Notes: generated from the sequence alone by a model not told the origin. A stretch of 64,000 nt of DNA from Bacillota bacterium (GCA_013178275.1 JABLWZ010000020.1:1-64000), one strand, 5' to 3'; positions 24,585 through 32,433 are shown, numbered from the stretch's first letter. Program-made: numbers and translations.

Positions 24585-24626
24585 TCACTGTCAGCCTAAC
24601 CAGGGTAAGGATTTAAAAAAGCGGTC

Positions 24627-24767
24627 CTACCACCAGGTGCCGCAGCCCGTACCGAAGCAGCAGCAGATCACCATCAGTATGGCGACGCAGCCCGCCAGCT
24701 GGCAGATGGGAGAGAAACCGAAACCGAACTGTGAAGTGCCAAACTCCGCAACCTTGGCATCCATCAT
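24627..24767 (-). CDS. tiny Cys/Gly-rich hydrophobic protein, copy 2 (46 residues)
   Basis: The protein starts MMDAKVAEFGTSQFGFGFSP, then ICQLAGCVAILMVICCCFG and TGCGTWW. GGAGGG lies eight bases before the first ATG (24767). Compared with copy 1, the IC-x-LA-x-C-VAIL-x-VICCCFG core is kept, while the ends differ (TGCGTWW instead of WACGGGWV). Minus strand, separate transcription unit with its own hairpin downstream. Confidence 0.75.
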   Translation of the reverse strand: MMDAKVAEFGTSQFGFGFSPICQLAGCVAILMVICCCFGTGCGTWW

Positions 24768-24937
24768 CAGAAAACCCTCCTTTATCAATTGGTTACCTTA
24801 TAGTATTCATCTCCGACTACAACGGTTCCATTTTTTATTAGTGGAGGAAACTAAGAGCACCGGAGTCAGGATTAACAATAACAGCTACATTTTGCTCTCC
24901 GGTCCTTTATTTCTCATACCGCTGATATAACGAAAAT

Positions 24938-24960
24938 AAAGGCAGGCCGGGCCTGCCTTT
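24938..24960 (-). terminator. terminator after Cys/Gly copy 3
   Basis: AAAGGCAGG and CCTGCCTTT form the stem; on the minus strand a TTTATTTTCG run follows. Confidence 0.8.
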
Positions 24961-24977
24961 ACTTTCAGAGGGGGCCT

Positions 24978-25112
24978 TTACCACCAGAAACCTCCGCCGA
25001 ATGCCCAGCAGATTACCACCAGGATAGCCACGCAGCCGGCGGCGATACAGATGCCAGACCCGCCAAAACCGACACCGCCGCCGCATTGAGCGACACCGAC
25101 ACCATTGGCCAT
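24978..25112 (-). CDS. tiny Cys/Gly-rich hydrophobic protein, copy 3 (44 residues)
   Basis: The protein reads MANGVGVAQCGGGVGFGGSG, then ICIAAGCVAILVVICWAFG and GGFWW. TTGGAGGT lies upstream of the ATG at 25112. It is the most divergent copy: an extra cysteine in the Gly-rich start, and CWA in place of the CCC triplet. The position-specific retention of IC and of the cysteine before VAIL marks those residues as the conserved core of the family. Confidence 0.75.
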   Translation of the reverse strand: MANGVGVAQCGGGVGFGGSGICIAAGCVAILVVICWAFGGGFWW

Positions 25113-25274
25113 AGCACTACCTCCAATCTTTAAAAAAGGCTTTTTATAGTTATTCTGTCAGCCTTTGCTTTGTAAGTATAATATGTTGAAAGTAGGGATT
25201 TGGTACCAGGCTTAGCTTTATCTGGCGGGGGACGTCGATGGCTGGTAATCCAGGAAGGTATCGGGTAAAAGGTT

Positions 25275-25301
25275 AAAACCCAGGGAACCACCCTGGGTTT
25301 T
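25275..25301. terminator. terminator after Cys/Gly copy 4
   Basis: AAAACCCAGGG (25275-25285) pairs with CCCTGGGTTTT (25291-25301). The arms are identical to those of the hairpin at 22932-22959, with a different six-base loop. Confidence 0.85.
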
Positions 25302-25344
25302 TCGGTCTCATTAAGCGGGTTTTAGGTTGCTTATCGGGTTGGCT

Positions 25345-25506
25345 TTAGACCCAACCGCCACCGCAGGCCCAACCGAAGCAGCAGCAGATGACGAGCAGGA
25401 TCGCGATGCAGGCAGCCAAGTGGCAGATCCCGATTCCGCCGAAACCGACGCCGAAACCACCGCCGAAACCACCGCCGACACCGAATTGTTCGATCTTAGC
25501 GTCCAT
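25345..25506 (-). CDS. tiny Cys/Gly-rich hydrophobic protein, copy 4 (53 residues)
   Basis: The N-terminal part (MDAKIEQFGVGGGFGGGFGV) has Gly/Phe repeats that make it ten residues longer than copy 1. The rest is GFGGIGICHLAACIAILLV, then ICCCFGWACGGGWV, which is virtually the same as copy 1. AAAGGGGG lies upstream of the ATG at 25506. The near-identity of copies 1 and 4, which sit at opposite ends of the cluster on opposite strands, suggests recent duplication or gene conversion. Confidence 0.78.
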   Translation of the reverse strand: MDAKIEQFGVGGGFGGGFGVGFGGIGICHLAACIAILLVICCCFGWACGGGWV

Positions 25507-25657
25507 CGTTTTGGGAACCCCCTTTACTGTTTGGTTGCTTCATTGTATTCACTTTCAATAGTAAAGGTTACACTCGGCATAGAAAGGGGGCTGGCCTGAA
25601 TAGAACAAGACAAAGCGCGGTGACCAGTCTGACTGGGCCGCGCCTTGAACCGTGTTT

Positions 25658-26080
25658 TGTGAGCAAGCCTGTAAGCGGAGTTCTGTCCCCCTGAACGGGT
25701 GGATGATCATCTGTCTGGGATGCCGATTGCCCGACACCTCTGGCGACCTACCCGGAAGCGGAGCGGGCCACTCCATCGCTTCTCTATTCGGTCTTGCTCC
25801 GAGCGGGGTTTACCTAGCCGACCAGTCACCTGGCCGCTGGTGAGCTCTTACCTCACCGTTCCACCCTTACCCGGCACTAAACCTGATATACATAACGTAA
25901 GCTAGTATTTCTAACTTTTTATATACCAGGTTTAGTGCCGGGCGGTTTGTTTCTGTGGCACTTTCCTTGGGGTCACCCCCACTGGGCGTTACCCAGCGCT
26001 CTGCCCTCTGGAGCTCCGACTTTCCTCAGATACCGCCTTTCGGCATTGGTACCCGCGATCATCCAGCTTGCTCACATCTT
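25658..26080 (-). ncRNA. rnpB: RNase P RNA (bacterial)
   Basis: This is the catalytic RNA that removes the 5-prime leader of tRNA precursors. Read on the minus strand it contains GAGGAAAGT near the 5-prime end, AGTGCCACAGAAAC, GGGTAAACCCC-type elements and ACAGAACTCCGCTTA near the 3-prime end. The ends pair as helix P1 (GTGAGCAAGC with GCTTGCTCAC). The usual CCGGG/CCCGG pair between conserved regions I and V is here CGGAG/CTCCG, a compensated change. An unusually long hairpin with a perfect 16-bp arm occupies 25873-25944. The boundaries are approximate by several bases. Confidence 0.95.
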
Positions 26081-26094
26081 TACTAAGCTTAAAC

Positions 26095-26123
26095 AGGTTA
26101 CCACGCGATAGCCGCTGTGTCAA
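26095..26123 (-). promoter_or_regulatory. promoter of rnpB
   Basis: On the minus strand TTGACA (26118-26123), a 17-base spacer and TAACCT (26095-26100) place the transcript start near 26088, a few bases upstream of helix P1. The -35 overlaps the end of the next gene. Confidence 0.75.
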
Positions 26124-26677
26124 GTTCGCCTCTGGCGAAATGACTTCCATAGATAGACGCCGAGGGTGCCGAATACGGTCGCCAGGACCACCGGGGTCAG
26201 CCAGATGCCGAGCCCGCTGGCGTTTCCCATCGCCACCTGGATGGTGAACCACTGGATATAGCCGAACAGCCACGCCAGCTCGAACTTCAACCAGAGGATC
26301 AGCCCCCGGGCCAGCCGATACTGCCGCTCGGCGTTATCGGGGGTTATCTCCACCGGGTAGTTGTAGGTCTGGGGGAAAAAGCTCAAAACCGTCAATAGGA
26401 CATACGGGAAGAGGCTGATAAACAGCAGCGGCAGCAGGGAACCCCTGCCGCCCCAGGCATCGGGGACCCCGTTTATCCCGAAATGGATGGGAAACCGCTC
26501 GGGGAGGTGCGGCCAGACCTTGATCAGGTAATAGACCGGGGTTATCAATCCCAGCAACGCCAGGGCTTCCAGCATGTTGTCCAGCGAGGTGCGAGGCAGG
26601 TCGATCACCGGGCGCGGCTGGCCGAACAGCTTTTCTCTGAGGCTTTTTTTATCGGTCCCGGGGTCCTTTGTGGGCAT
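26120..26677 (-). CDS. DUF1648-type membrane protein
   Basis: This 185-residue protein has a cytosolic basic N-terminus and four hydrophobic helices (about 36-56, 84-104, 125-146 and 155-175). The loop after the first helix, with LPERFPIHFGINGVPDAWGGRGSL, is the DUF1648 signature. In Bacillus related proteins (SdpI/YfhL type) include immunity proteins and lantibiotic-like regulators, but this branch has no known role. It directly precedes rnpB on the same strand and its end overlaps the rnpB promoter. Confidence 0.85.
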   Translation of the reverse strand: MPTKDPGTDKKSLREKLFGQPRPVIDLPRTSLDNMLEALALLGLITPVYYLIKVWPHLPERFPIHFGINGVPDAWGGRGSLLPLLFISLFPYVLLTVLSFFPQTYNYPVEITPDNAERQYRLARGLILWLKFELAWLFGYIQWFTIQVAMGNASGLGIWLTPVVLATVFGTLGVYLWKSFRQRRT

Positions 26678-26897
26678 GGTGTCCTCCCCGTTCAGGTAAT
26701 ATGCTTTTCCCCATTATAACGTTGATCGGTGATGGATAGAAATTTTAATACCGAAACGTGTAAAGCTGATAATCATGTCCCGGTTTCACCTGATCCCTTC
26801 CTTCACAGGCCGGCTGCTGGCGCCGGGTGTATCTCCTTAGGTCTCCGGTTAGGATTCAGTCGGCGCGGGTAATATAACCCTGGAGGGGATACGTACG

Positions 26898-27071
26898 ATG
26901 GAAAAGAAACCCGGGTTCGCGCCGGAAAACGCGGAGATGTGCTTCAAGTGCTCCAACTGCGGCAACATGTACCCGATCACCACCCAGGACAACCGCTGCG
27001 ACGTGTGCGGCAACCAGATGATGGCGATGCCCCGCAGACTGGCGCTGGGGGCGTCCAATACGGGCTATTGA
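26898..27071 (+). CDS. small zinc-ribbon protein, 57 residues
   Basis: This gene is below common length cut-offs. The protein has two metal-ligand knuckles, CFKCSNCG at 15-22 and CDVCG at 34-38, in the order expected for a rubredoxin-like zinc ribbon, and a short basic tail (MPRRLALGASNTGY). TGGAGGGG lies upstream of the ATG. It may bind zinc or iron and act as a nucleic-acid or redox accessory protein. No family name is assigned. Confidence 0.7.
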   Translation: MEKKPGFAPENAEMCFKCSNCGNMYPITTQDNRCDVCGNQMMAMPRRLALGASNTGY

Positions 27072-27207
27072 TTTAAGAATTCCCCATGGCTGGGACCATC
27101 TTTCCCGGCCCAGAGGAGGAAAACCGGCTGCTGCTGTCGAATTTGTATCCTAAATTAGTAGGAAATTGCAGTTTTCGTACTTTTTTGGAAACAGAGGAGG
27201 AAGCAGA

Positions 27208-27540
27208 TTGGCCAAGCGTTTTTGGGAGGACGAGGATAAGTGTTCGGGTGACCCAGTGATTACCCGCCGCCGGCGGATGAAGGTGATAGCGGGTCCTGAC
27301 CTGGGGAGCGTGGAGCAGAGCTTGAAGGATTGGCTGTCCCTGGGGCGCCGGGTCTCCCACCTGCAGATAGACCACCTGCCCAATCAGCCGCACTGTCAGC
27401 GGTGGCAGGCGATCATCACCTACTACCCCGAACCGGGAGCGGAAAGGCCTCCCAAACTGCAGTGCCGCCGCTGCGTCGAGAAGGAATCCTGCGCCCGCCA
27501 CCAGGCCTACCTGGAGCGGAAGGTAAAGGCGAGTAACTGA
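27208..27540 (+). CDS. hypothetical protein with C-terminal cysteines, 110 residues
   Basis: The start is the TTG at 27208, seven bases after GGAGG; the longer open frame upstream starts without a site. It is a soluble basic protein beginning MAKRFWEDEDKCSGDPVITRRRR. It has a Pro/His-rich middle (LPNQPHCQRWQAIITYYPEP) and a C-terminal CRRCVEKESCARHQ that may bind a metal. No family recognised. Just downstream is the array of terminator hairpins at 27566-27840. Confidence 0.65.
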   Translation: MAKRFWEDEDKCSGDPVITRRRRMKVIAGPDLGSVEQSLKDWLSLGRRVSHLQIDHLPNQPHCQRWQAIITYYPEPGAERPPKLQCRRCVEKESCARHQAYLERKVKASN

Positions 27541-27565
27541 GGCCGGGTATTTTTATGTTTTTTAA

Positions 27566-27840
27566 CAGGTATTTAAGTAACGGATAAAGCGCTGCCCCCA
27601 TCCTTGGGGGCGCTTTTATTCTATCACTGTAACGGTTTAGACAACGTCGCCCCCGTCCCTGGGGGCGCTTTTTTCTGTCACTGTAACGGTTTAGACAACG
27701 TCGCCCCCGTCCCTGGGGGCGCTTTTTTCTGTCACTGTAACGGTTTAAACAACGTCGCCCCCGTCCCTGGGGGCGTTTATTTCTTCAGGTATTTAAGTAA
27801 CGGATAAAGCGCTGCCCCCGTCCTTGGGGGCGTTTTTCTA
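27566..27840 (+). repeat. tandem array of five terminator-like hairpins (54-57 bp units)
   Basis: Hairpins of the form CGCCCCC-gtccct-GGGGGCG or a close variant, each followed on the plus strand by a T-rich run, begin near 27594, 27649, 27703, 27757 and 27814. The middle three units are almost identical 54-bp repeats joined by TGTCACTGTAACGGTTTA-type spacers. The outer two are preceded by an identical 34-bp sequence (27566-27599 and 27786-27819), so the order is A-B-B-B-A. The T runs face plus-strand transcription, downstream of the 110-residue gene. Confidence 0.88.
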
Positions 27841-27844
27841 TTAG

Positions 27845-28390
27845 TTAGTCGCTTCGCAGCCGGGCGAACATCCGAACGTCGGCCCAGGTTTTCTTGTGCC
27901 AGAGGTGGACGTACTCGCGCATCAGTCCCTCCTCCTGGAAGCGGAACTTCTGCAGCAGGTGGATGGAGGTGGAGTTTTCGGGGAAGGTCCAGGCCTGGAT
28001 GCGGTGGAGGTTCAGGGCCTGAAACCCGAAAGGAATCACTACCTCCAGTGCCTCGCTGACGATCCCCTGGTTCCATCGGCTGCGGGTCAGTTCGTAGGAG
28101 AGTTCTGCGCGGGAGTGGAGGTAAAAATCGTGGTAACCGATGGTACCGATCACCTGGTCTCCGTCCCTGGGGGTGACGCCCCAGCGGAGCGCGTTTTTTT
28201 TGCGGTACCCTTCCTTGAACCACCTGATAAAAAACCGGGAGTTTTCGACGCTGTGGGAAACCCAGTCCAGGTACCGGGTCACCTCGGGGTCGGAGTAGAA
28301 CCGGTGCACCGCCTCGGCGTCTTCGGGCCGCAGCTCTCTCAGCCGGAACCTTTTGGTCTCCAGTTCGGGGAACTTTTCAAAGCAGTCGAT
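27845..28390 (-). CDS. GNAT-family N-acetyltransferase, probable ATC start
   Basis: This GNAT acetyltransferase is of the RimJ/RimL type, which acetylates N-terminal or side-chain amines with acetyl-CoA. Landmarks are FYSDPEVTRYLDWVSH, VIGTIGYHDF, LTRSRWNQGIVSEAL (CoA-binding region) and HRIQAWTFPENSTSIHLLQKFRFQEEG. The first canonical start (GTG 28309) would cut off the expected first strand, ELETKRFRLRELRPEDAEAV. Upstream there is no ATG, GTG or TTG in frame, but GAGGGGG lies nine bases before an ATC at 28390. That start gives 181 residues, a normal size. A frameshift or sequence error is the alternative. Confidence 0.78.
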   Translation of the reverse strand: MDCFEKFPELETKRFRLRELRPEDAEAVHRFYSDPEVTRYLDWVSHSVENSRFFIRWFKEGYRKKNALRWGVTPRDGDQVIGTIGYHDFYLHSRAELSYELTRSRWNQGIVSEALEVVIPFGFQALNLHRIQAWTFPENSTSIHLLQKFRFQEEGLMREYVHLWHKKTWADVRMFARLRSD

Positions 28391-28584
28391 GCCGGTGAAC
28401 CCCCTCGAAAACGTAATAATACCCGTATTTATATTATGACAAACCGGTCGGTTTTTAAAGTATTTATCATATCGTAAGCAGGGATTGGGTTTTATTTGGT
28501 AGAATTTTTACATACCGGCACATCCTGGGACGGCAGGATAATCGGTAAAAAGACATCTGGTTATCGAAAAAGGGGGAGAGGGGT

Positions 28585-30273
28585 TTGAACGGGAAGGACA
28601 TCTCACGAGTACTTTTAGTGGTATTCTCGGTCTGGCTGACAGCGGTCGCGGGGGTGGTCCCAGCCCTGGGGGCGGTGGGAGGTATCGGGAATACAGGCGT
28701 TATCGGAGGGACGACTCAACCTCCGTCGGGGACAGCACCGGCAGCGCCTACGGAGCTGAAGGTCAGCAACTTCCCGGGGGTGCTGCCGGTCTGCCTGGAG
28801 TGGAATGATAACTCGACCAACGAGACCGGCTTCACTGTCGAACGGAGCACCGATGGGGGAGCATTCGCCAAGGTGGGAAGCGTTGACGCCGGGGTGAGAA
28901 CTTTTAATGACGACTCGGTGACCAAAGACATGCCGTACCGCTACCGGGTATACGCCAACGGCATACTTACCAAGTCGGGTTACTCCAACGAGGTGGAGTG
29001 GGTGACGCCGCCTTACGACCCGAGCGGCCTGGAGGCCAAGGTGAACATAGCCGGGGGAATCAGCCTGCAGTGGAGCCGCAACAACGAGCATGCCGCCTAC
29101 AAGATCCGAAAGGAATCCCATATTCCAAACCAGCCGGCCGAGGTTGGGGTCATCAGTCTTGATAACGAGCAGTACTATATTGATGAAAGCGTGGTCGCCA
29201 GCGGTACATACATTTATGCCGTAATGGCGGTGAACGACGCCGGGTCGAGCCGCTTATCCAACACGGCGACCGTGAACTTCATGGCGGCGCCATCCAATGT
29301 AGTGGTCCAGCACTTCCCTGGAACGGATGAACTCAGTGTAAGGTGGCAGGACAACACCGACAACGAGTCCATGTTTGTGGTGGAGATGGCCCACAGCAGC
29401 CAGGGCGCCGTGAGCCACAATGTTCCCGCCAACACCACCGAATTCGTCGACCAGGTGTGGACCGACTATTTCTACATGTACCGGGTCAAGGCGGTCGCGG
29501 CGGACGGGAATTATTCCCCCTACTCGGAGGTGTACAGCTGGTATGCTCCACCTCAGATGCCGCAGAATTTTAAGGCGGAGGCGGTATCGGGCAGCGAGGT
29601 CAAGCTCACGTGGACAGACCTGTCGAAGCACGAGACCTGCTTCAGGATCACGCGCAACGGTGATAACATGATTACACCCATCGAGGTGGGGGCAAACACT
29701 ACCAGCTACAGCGACAAGGGGCTGAAGCCCAACACCGAGTATTCCTATACCATCAGCGCGTGGAACGACGTCAGCAAGACAAAATCGGAGTCGTACCCGT
29801 TTACCAAGGTCACCACCCCCAATGGTATCACTAAGATTCAGGGGGGCCTGGTCAAAAACAGCGGTTTGATAGCCGCCGGGACGAAGCTGGACACGGTGCT
29901 GCAGATCGGCAGCCCCAGCATGACGGTAAACGGTGAGACCAGGGAGATCGACCCCGGCAAGAACACCGCCCCGGTGATCGTGGGCGGCCGGACCCTGCTG
30001 CCGATCCGGGCGGTGATCGAGGCCTACGGGGGAACGGTGGAGTGGGACGGCACCGCGAGAAAGGTGACGGTGGTCTGCAACGGAAAGACCATTGAGCTGT
30101 GGATAGACAGCCTGAATACGAAGGTCAACGGGGAGAGCAAGACTACCGAGGTGGCTCCTCAGATTATCAATGAAAGGACCATGTTGCCGCTGCGATTTAT
30201 CTCGGAGAACCTGGGTCTCAGCGTAGACTGGGACGGCGCCAACCAGCGGGTTACGATCGGGACGGGCAGCTAG
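28585..30273 (+). CDS. secreted fibronectin type III / copper-amine-oxidase-stalk protein, copy A
   Basis: This 562-residue exported protein has a signal peptide (about 1-30, ending VPALGAVG). Three or four FN3-like domains follow between about 48 and 415, with repeated LEWNDNSTNETGFTVERS-type strands. The C-terminal copper amine oxidase N-terminal (stalk) domain is at about 455-562, with GGRTLLPIRAVIEAYGGTVEWD and a second half-repeat ERTMLPLRFISENLGLSVDWD. Such proteins are wall- or envelope-associated in clostridia; no catalytic copper site is present. TTG start behind GGGGGAGAGGGG. The adjacent gene is a tandem duplicate. Confidence 0.88.
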   Translation: MNGKDISRVLLVVFSVWLTAVAGVVPALGAVGGIGNTGVIGGTTQPPSGTAPAAPTELKVSNFPGVLPVCLEWNDNSTNETGFTVERSTDGGAFAKVGSVDAGVRTFNDDSVTKDMPYRYRVYANGILTKSGYSNEVEWVTPPYDPSGLEAKVNIAGGISLQWSRNNEHAAYKIRKESHIPNQPAEVGVISLDNEQYYIDESVVASGTYIYAVMAVNDAGSSRLSNTATVNFMAAPSNVVVQHFPGTDELSVRWQDNTDNESMFVVEMAHSSQGAVSHNVPANTTEFVDQVWTDYFYMYRVKAVAADGNYSPYSEVYSWYAPPQMPQNFKAEAVSGSEVKLTWTDLSKHETCFRITRNGDNMITPIEVGANTTSYSDKGLKPNTEYSYTISAWNDVSKTKSESYPFTKVTTPNGITKIQGGLVKNSGLIAAGTKLDTVLQIGSPSMTVNGETREIDPGKNTAPVIVGGRTLLPIRAVIEAYGGTVEWDGTARKVTVVCNGKTIELWIDSLNTKVNGESKTTEVAPQIINERTMLPLRFISENLGLSVDWDGANQRVTIGTGS

Positions 30274-30334
30274 CGTATTGAGTGGTCTTGTTCTCAACAG
30301 CCTTCAGTTTATAGAGAGATGGTTTTGCGAACCG

Positions 30335-30354
30335 GCTGTTGGACACGGCCGGTG
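30335..30354 (+). terminator. weak hairpin between the two FN3 genes
   Basis: ACCGGC and GGCCGGT flank a short loop, with only GTTT behind it. It may partly terminate or process the transcript. Confidence 0.35.
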
Positions 30355-30374
30355 TTTGAAAAGGGGGTGTGGAG

Positions 30375-32072
30375 ATGGGAAAGGATGGTATGAAGAGGGT
30401 ACTCCGGGCAATGTTTTCGGCCTGGCTGGCTGTAATGGGGTGGGCCCTTCCGGCGCTGGGTGCGGCGGCAGTCCCCGGCGTCATCGACGCCGTCGGGGGA
30501 ACGACCTTGACGCCAGTGGCGGGAATACCGGCCGCGCCGTCGGACCTGCTGGCCAACGCCTTCCCCGGGGTGCTGCCGGTGGGACTGATCTGGAAGGACA
30601 ACTCTGCCAACGAGACGGGTTTCACCATCGAGCGGAGCACCGATGGGGGTGCTTTCGTCAAGATCGCCACTGTGGCGGCCGGGGTGACCAAGTACCTGGA
30701 CAGTTCGGTGACCAATGACATGCTCTGCCGCTACCGGGTCTGCGCCAACAGCACCCCGGTGAATTCGGCCTACTCCAACGAGTACGAGTGGCTCACCAGG
30801 CCCTACAACCCGAAGGACCTGGTGGCTGAACCGAATACGCTAGGACCGGGGATCGACCTGAGGTGGAACCCCAACAACCACAACGCCACCTACCAGATCC
30901 AGAAGACCTTCCAGATTTCGAGCCAGCAGAAGGAGATCCAGCTGATCAACGTGGGGGCGGACAAGTATTCTTATTTGGATACGGACGTAGTGCCGGGAAA
31001 GACCTACAGCTACTTCGTGATGGCCTGCAGCAACACCGACCGTACCGACGGCTCCAACACGGTGACGATCAACTACATGGGCCCGCCGACCGAGGTGAAG
31101 GTCGCCCACTTCCCGAATTCGCCGAAGCTTACCCTGATGTGGAAGGACAACACCGACAACGAGACCAAGTTCGTAGTCGAGATGGCCCACAGCCAGCAGG
31201 GACCGGTCTTCACCCACGAGGTGCCGGCCAACACCACGGAGTTCGTGGACGATGTGGTGATCGACGAGCTGTACATGTACCGGGTGAAGGCGGTGGGACC
31301 GGACGGGAGCTACTCCCCGTACTCGGACCTGTGCCACTGGTACTCCGAACCCCGCATACCTGAAAATTTAACGGCCGAGGCGGTGTCCTACTCGGAGGTG
31401 GCGCTTTCCTGGCTGGACACGTCTAAATACGAGGCGGGTTTCAAGATCTGGCGCAAGGGAGGCGGCACGACCGATTGGATCGAGCCGGGGGCGAACACCA
31501 CCAGCTGCAGCGACAAGGGGCTGAAGCCGAACACCACCTACACTTACTCCATCTACGCGTATAACGTCAGCAGCGAGATCTCGGACCTGTCTCCCGAGGT
31601 CAGCGTAACCACCCCCACGGTCAGCTTTATCACCCCGGGTGACCTGATTCAGAAAAAAGGCGGCCTGATACCCACCGGGACGAAGCTGGACACGGTGCTG
31701 CAGATCGGCAGCCCCAGCATGACGGTAAACGGTGAGACCAGGGAGATCGACCCCGGCAAGAGTACCGCCCCGGTGATCGTGGGCGGCCGGACCCTGCTGC
31801 CGATCCGGGCGGTGATCGAGGCCTACGGGGGAACGGTGGAGTGGGACGGAGCCGCGAGGAAGGTGACGGTGGTCTGCAACGGAAAGACCATCGAGCTGTG
31901 GATAGACAGTCTGAATACGAAGGTCAACGGGGAGAGCAAGACTACCGAGGTGGCTCCTCAGATCATCAACGACCGGACCATGCTGCCGCTGCGATTTATC
32001 TCGGAGAACCTGGGTCTCAGCGTAGACTGGGACGGCGCCAGCCAGCGGGTTACGATCAAGACCGGGGGTTGA
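30375..32072 (+). CDS. secreted fibronectin type III / copper-amine-oxidase-stalk protein, copy B
   Basis: This 565-residue paralogue of the preceding gene has the same order: signal peptide (ALPALGAAA), FN3-like domains (LIWKDNSANETGFTIERS and others), then the stalk domain. The FN3 parts are clearly diverged, but the stalk domain (31680-32070) is nearly identical in DNA to 29877-30270, differing at only a few positions. That pattern points to gene conversion or selection at the 3-prime part. The ATG at 30375 is six bases behind AGGGGGT; a GTG two codons earlier is too close to the site. Confidence 0.87.
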   Translation: MGKDGMKRVLRAMFSAWLAVMGWALPALGAAAVPGVIDAVGGTTLTPVAGIPAAPSDLLANAFPGVLPVGLIWKDNSANETGFTIERSTDGGAFVKIATVAAGVTKYLDSSVTNDMLCRYRVCANSTPVNSAYSNEYEWLTRPYNPKDLVAEPNTLGPGIDLRWNPNNHNATYQIQKTFQISSQQKEIQLINVGADKYSYLDTDVVPGKTYSYFVMACSNTDRTDGSNTVTINYMGPPTEVKVAHFPNSPKLTLMWKDNTDNETKFVVEMAHSQQGPVFTHEVPANTTEFVDDVVIDELYMYRVKAVGPDGSYSPYSDLCHWYSEPRIPENLTAEAVSYSEVALSWLDTSKYEAGFKIWRKGGGTTDWIEPGANTTSCSDKGLKPNTTYTYSIYAYNVSSEISDLSPEVSVTTPTVSFITPGDLIQKKGGLIPTGTKLDTVLQIGSPSMTVNGETREIDPGKSTAPVIVGGRTLLPIRAVIEAYGGTVEWDGAARKVTVVCNGKTIELWIDSLNTKVNGESKTTEVAPQIINDRTMLPLRFISENLGLSVDWDGASQRVTIKTGG

Positions 32073-32099
32073 ACCCAGGTTAATCGGGGGTTTTAAAAG

Positions 32100-32124
32100 T
32101 CCCACCCATCGGGTGGGATTTTTA
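32100..32124 (+). terminator. terminator after FN3 copy B
   Basis: TCCCACCC and GGGTGGGA form an 8-bp stem around ATC, followed by TTTTTATG. Confidence 0.88.
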
Positions 32125-32400
32125 TGTTTAGGCTGCTGTTTTTAAGCGGCACTTTATTTGTGTTTAAGGCTCCTGGGGAAAAATGTGTTGTATAAAAAAT
32201 TCGAAATAAAATTATTTCTTTGTGGGCATTGATTATCAATGAATATCGATTAAAATAGAGTCTAGAGGTTTCGGTAGTGAAGGGATAGAATAAGACGCAG
32301 AAATTATCGCGGCAAAAGTAGAGAAAAGATTCGAGATAACATCTGAACCACAAGTCGTCATAATATCAGAACAACAATTCAACCAAACTTCTACCCGTGA
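32125..32400. other. AT-rich intergenic region with a start-less open frame
   Basis: No complete gene is visible. The plus frame from about 32292 to 32404 reads a protein-like stretch (EIIAAKVEKRFEITSEPQVV continuing to a stop after STRD), but an in-frame stop lies directly before it and there is no start codon. It could be the tail of a decayed gene. The strong terminator at 32401-32433 implies that something here is or was transcribed. Confidence 0.35.
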
Positions 32401-32433
32401 CTGAGAGTAGGTCCTGCCTACTCTCAGTTTTTT
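32401..32433 (+). terminator. strong terminator without an obvious upstream gene
   Basis: CTGAGAGTAGG (32401-32411) and CCTACTCTCAG (32417-32427) form an 11-bp stem followed by TTTTTT. Confidence 0.88.

Noticed and set aside
25870..25948. Long hairpin as a separate terminator or mobile element
   Set aside because: It lies inside the RNase P RNA and is best explained as an extended stem of that RNA.
27604..27807. Open frame of 67 codons with a repeated peptide inside the terminator array
   Set aside because: The repeat unit is 54 bp, a multiple of three, so any open frame gives a repeated peptide. There is no ribosome-binding site and the sequence is explained by the hairpins.
27566..27840. 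The array as a CRISPR
   Set aside because: The spacers between hairpins are near-identical, not variable; units are 54 bp, and no cas genes are present.
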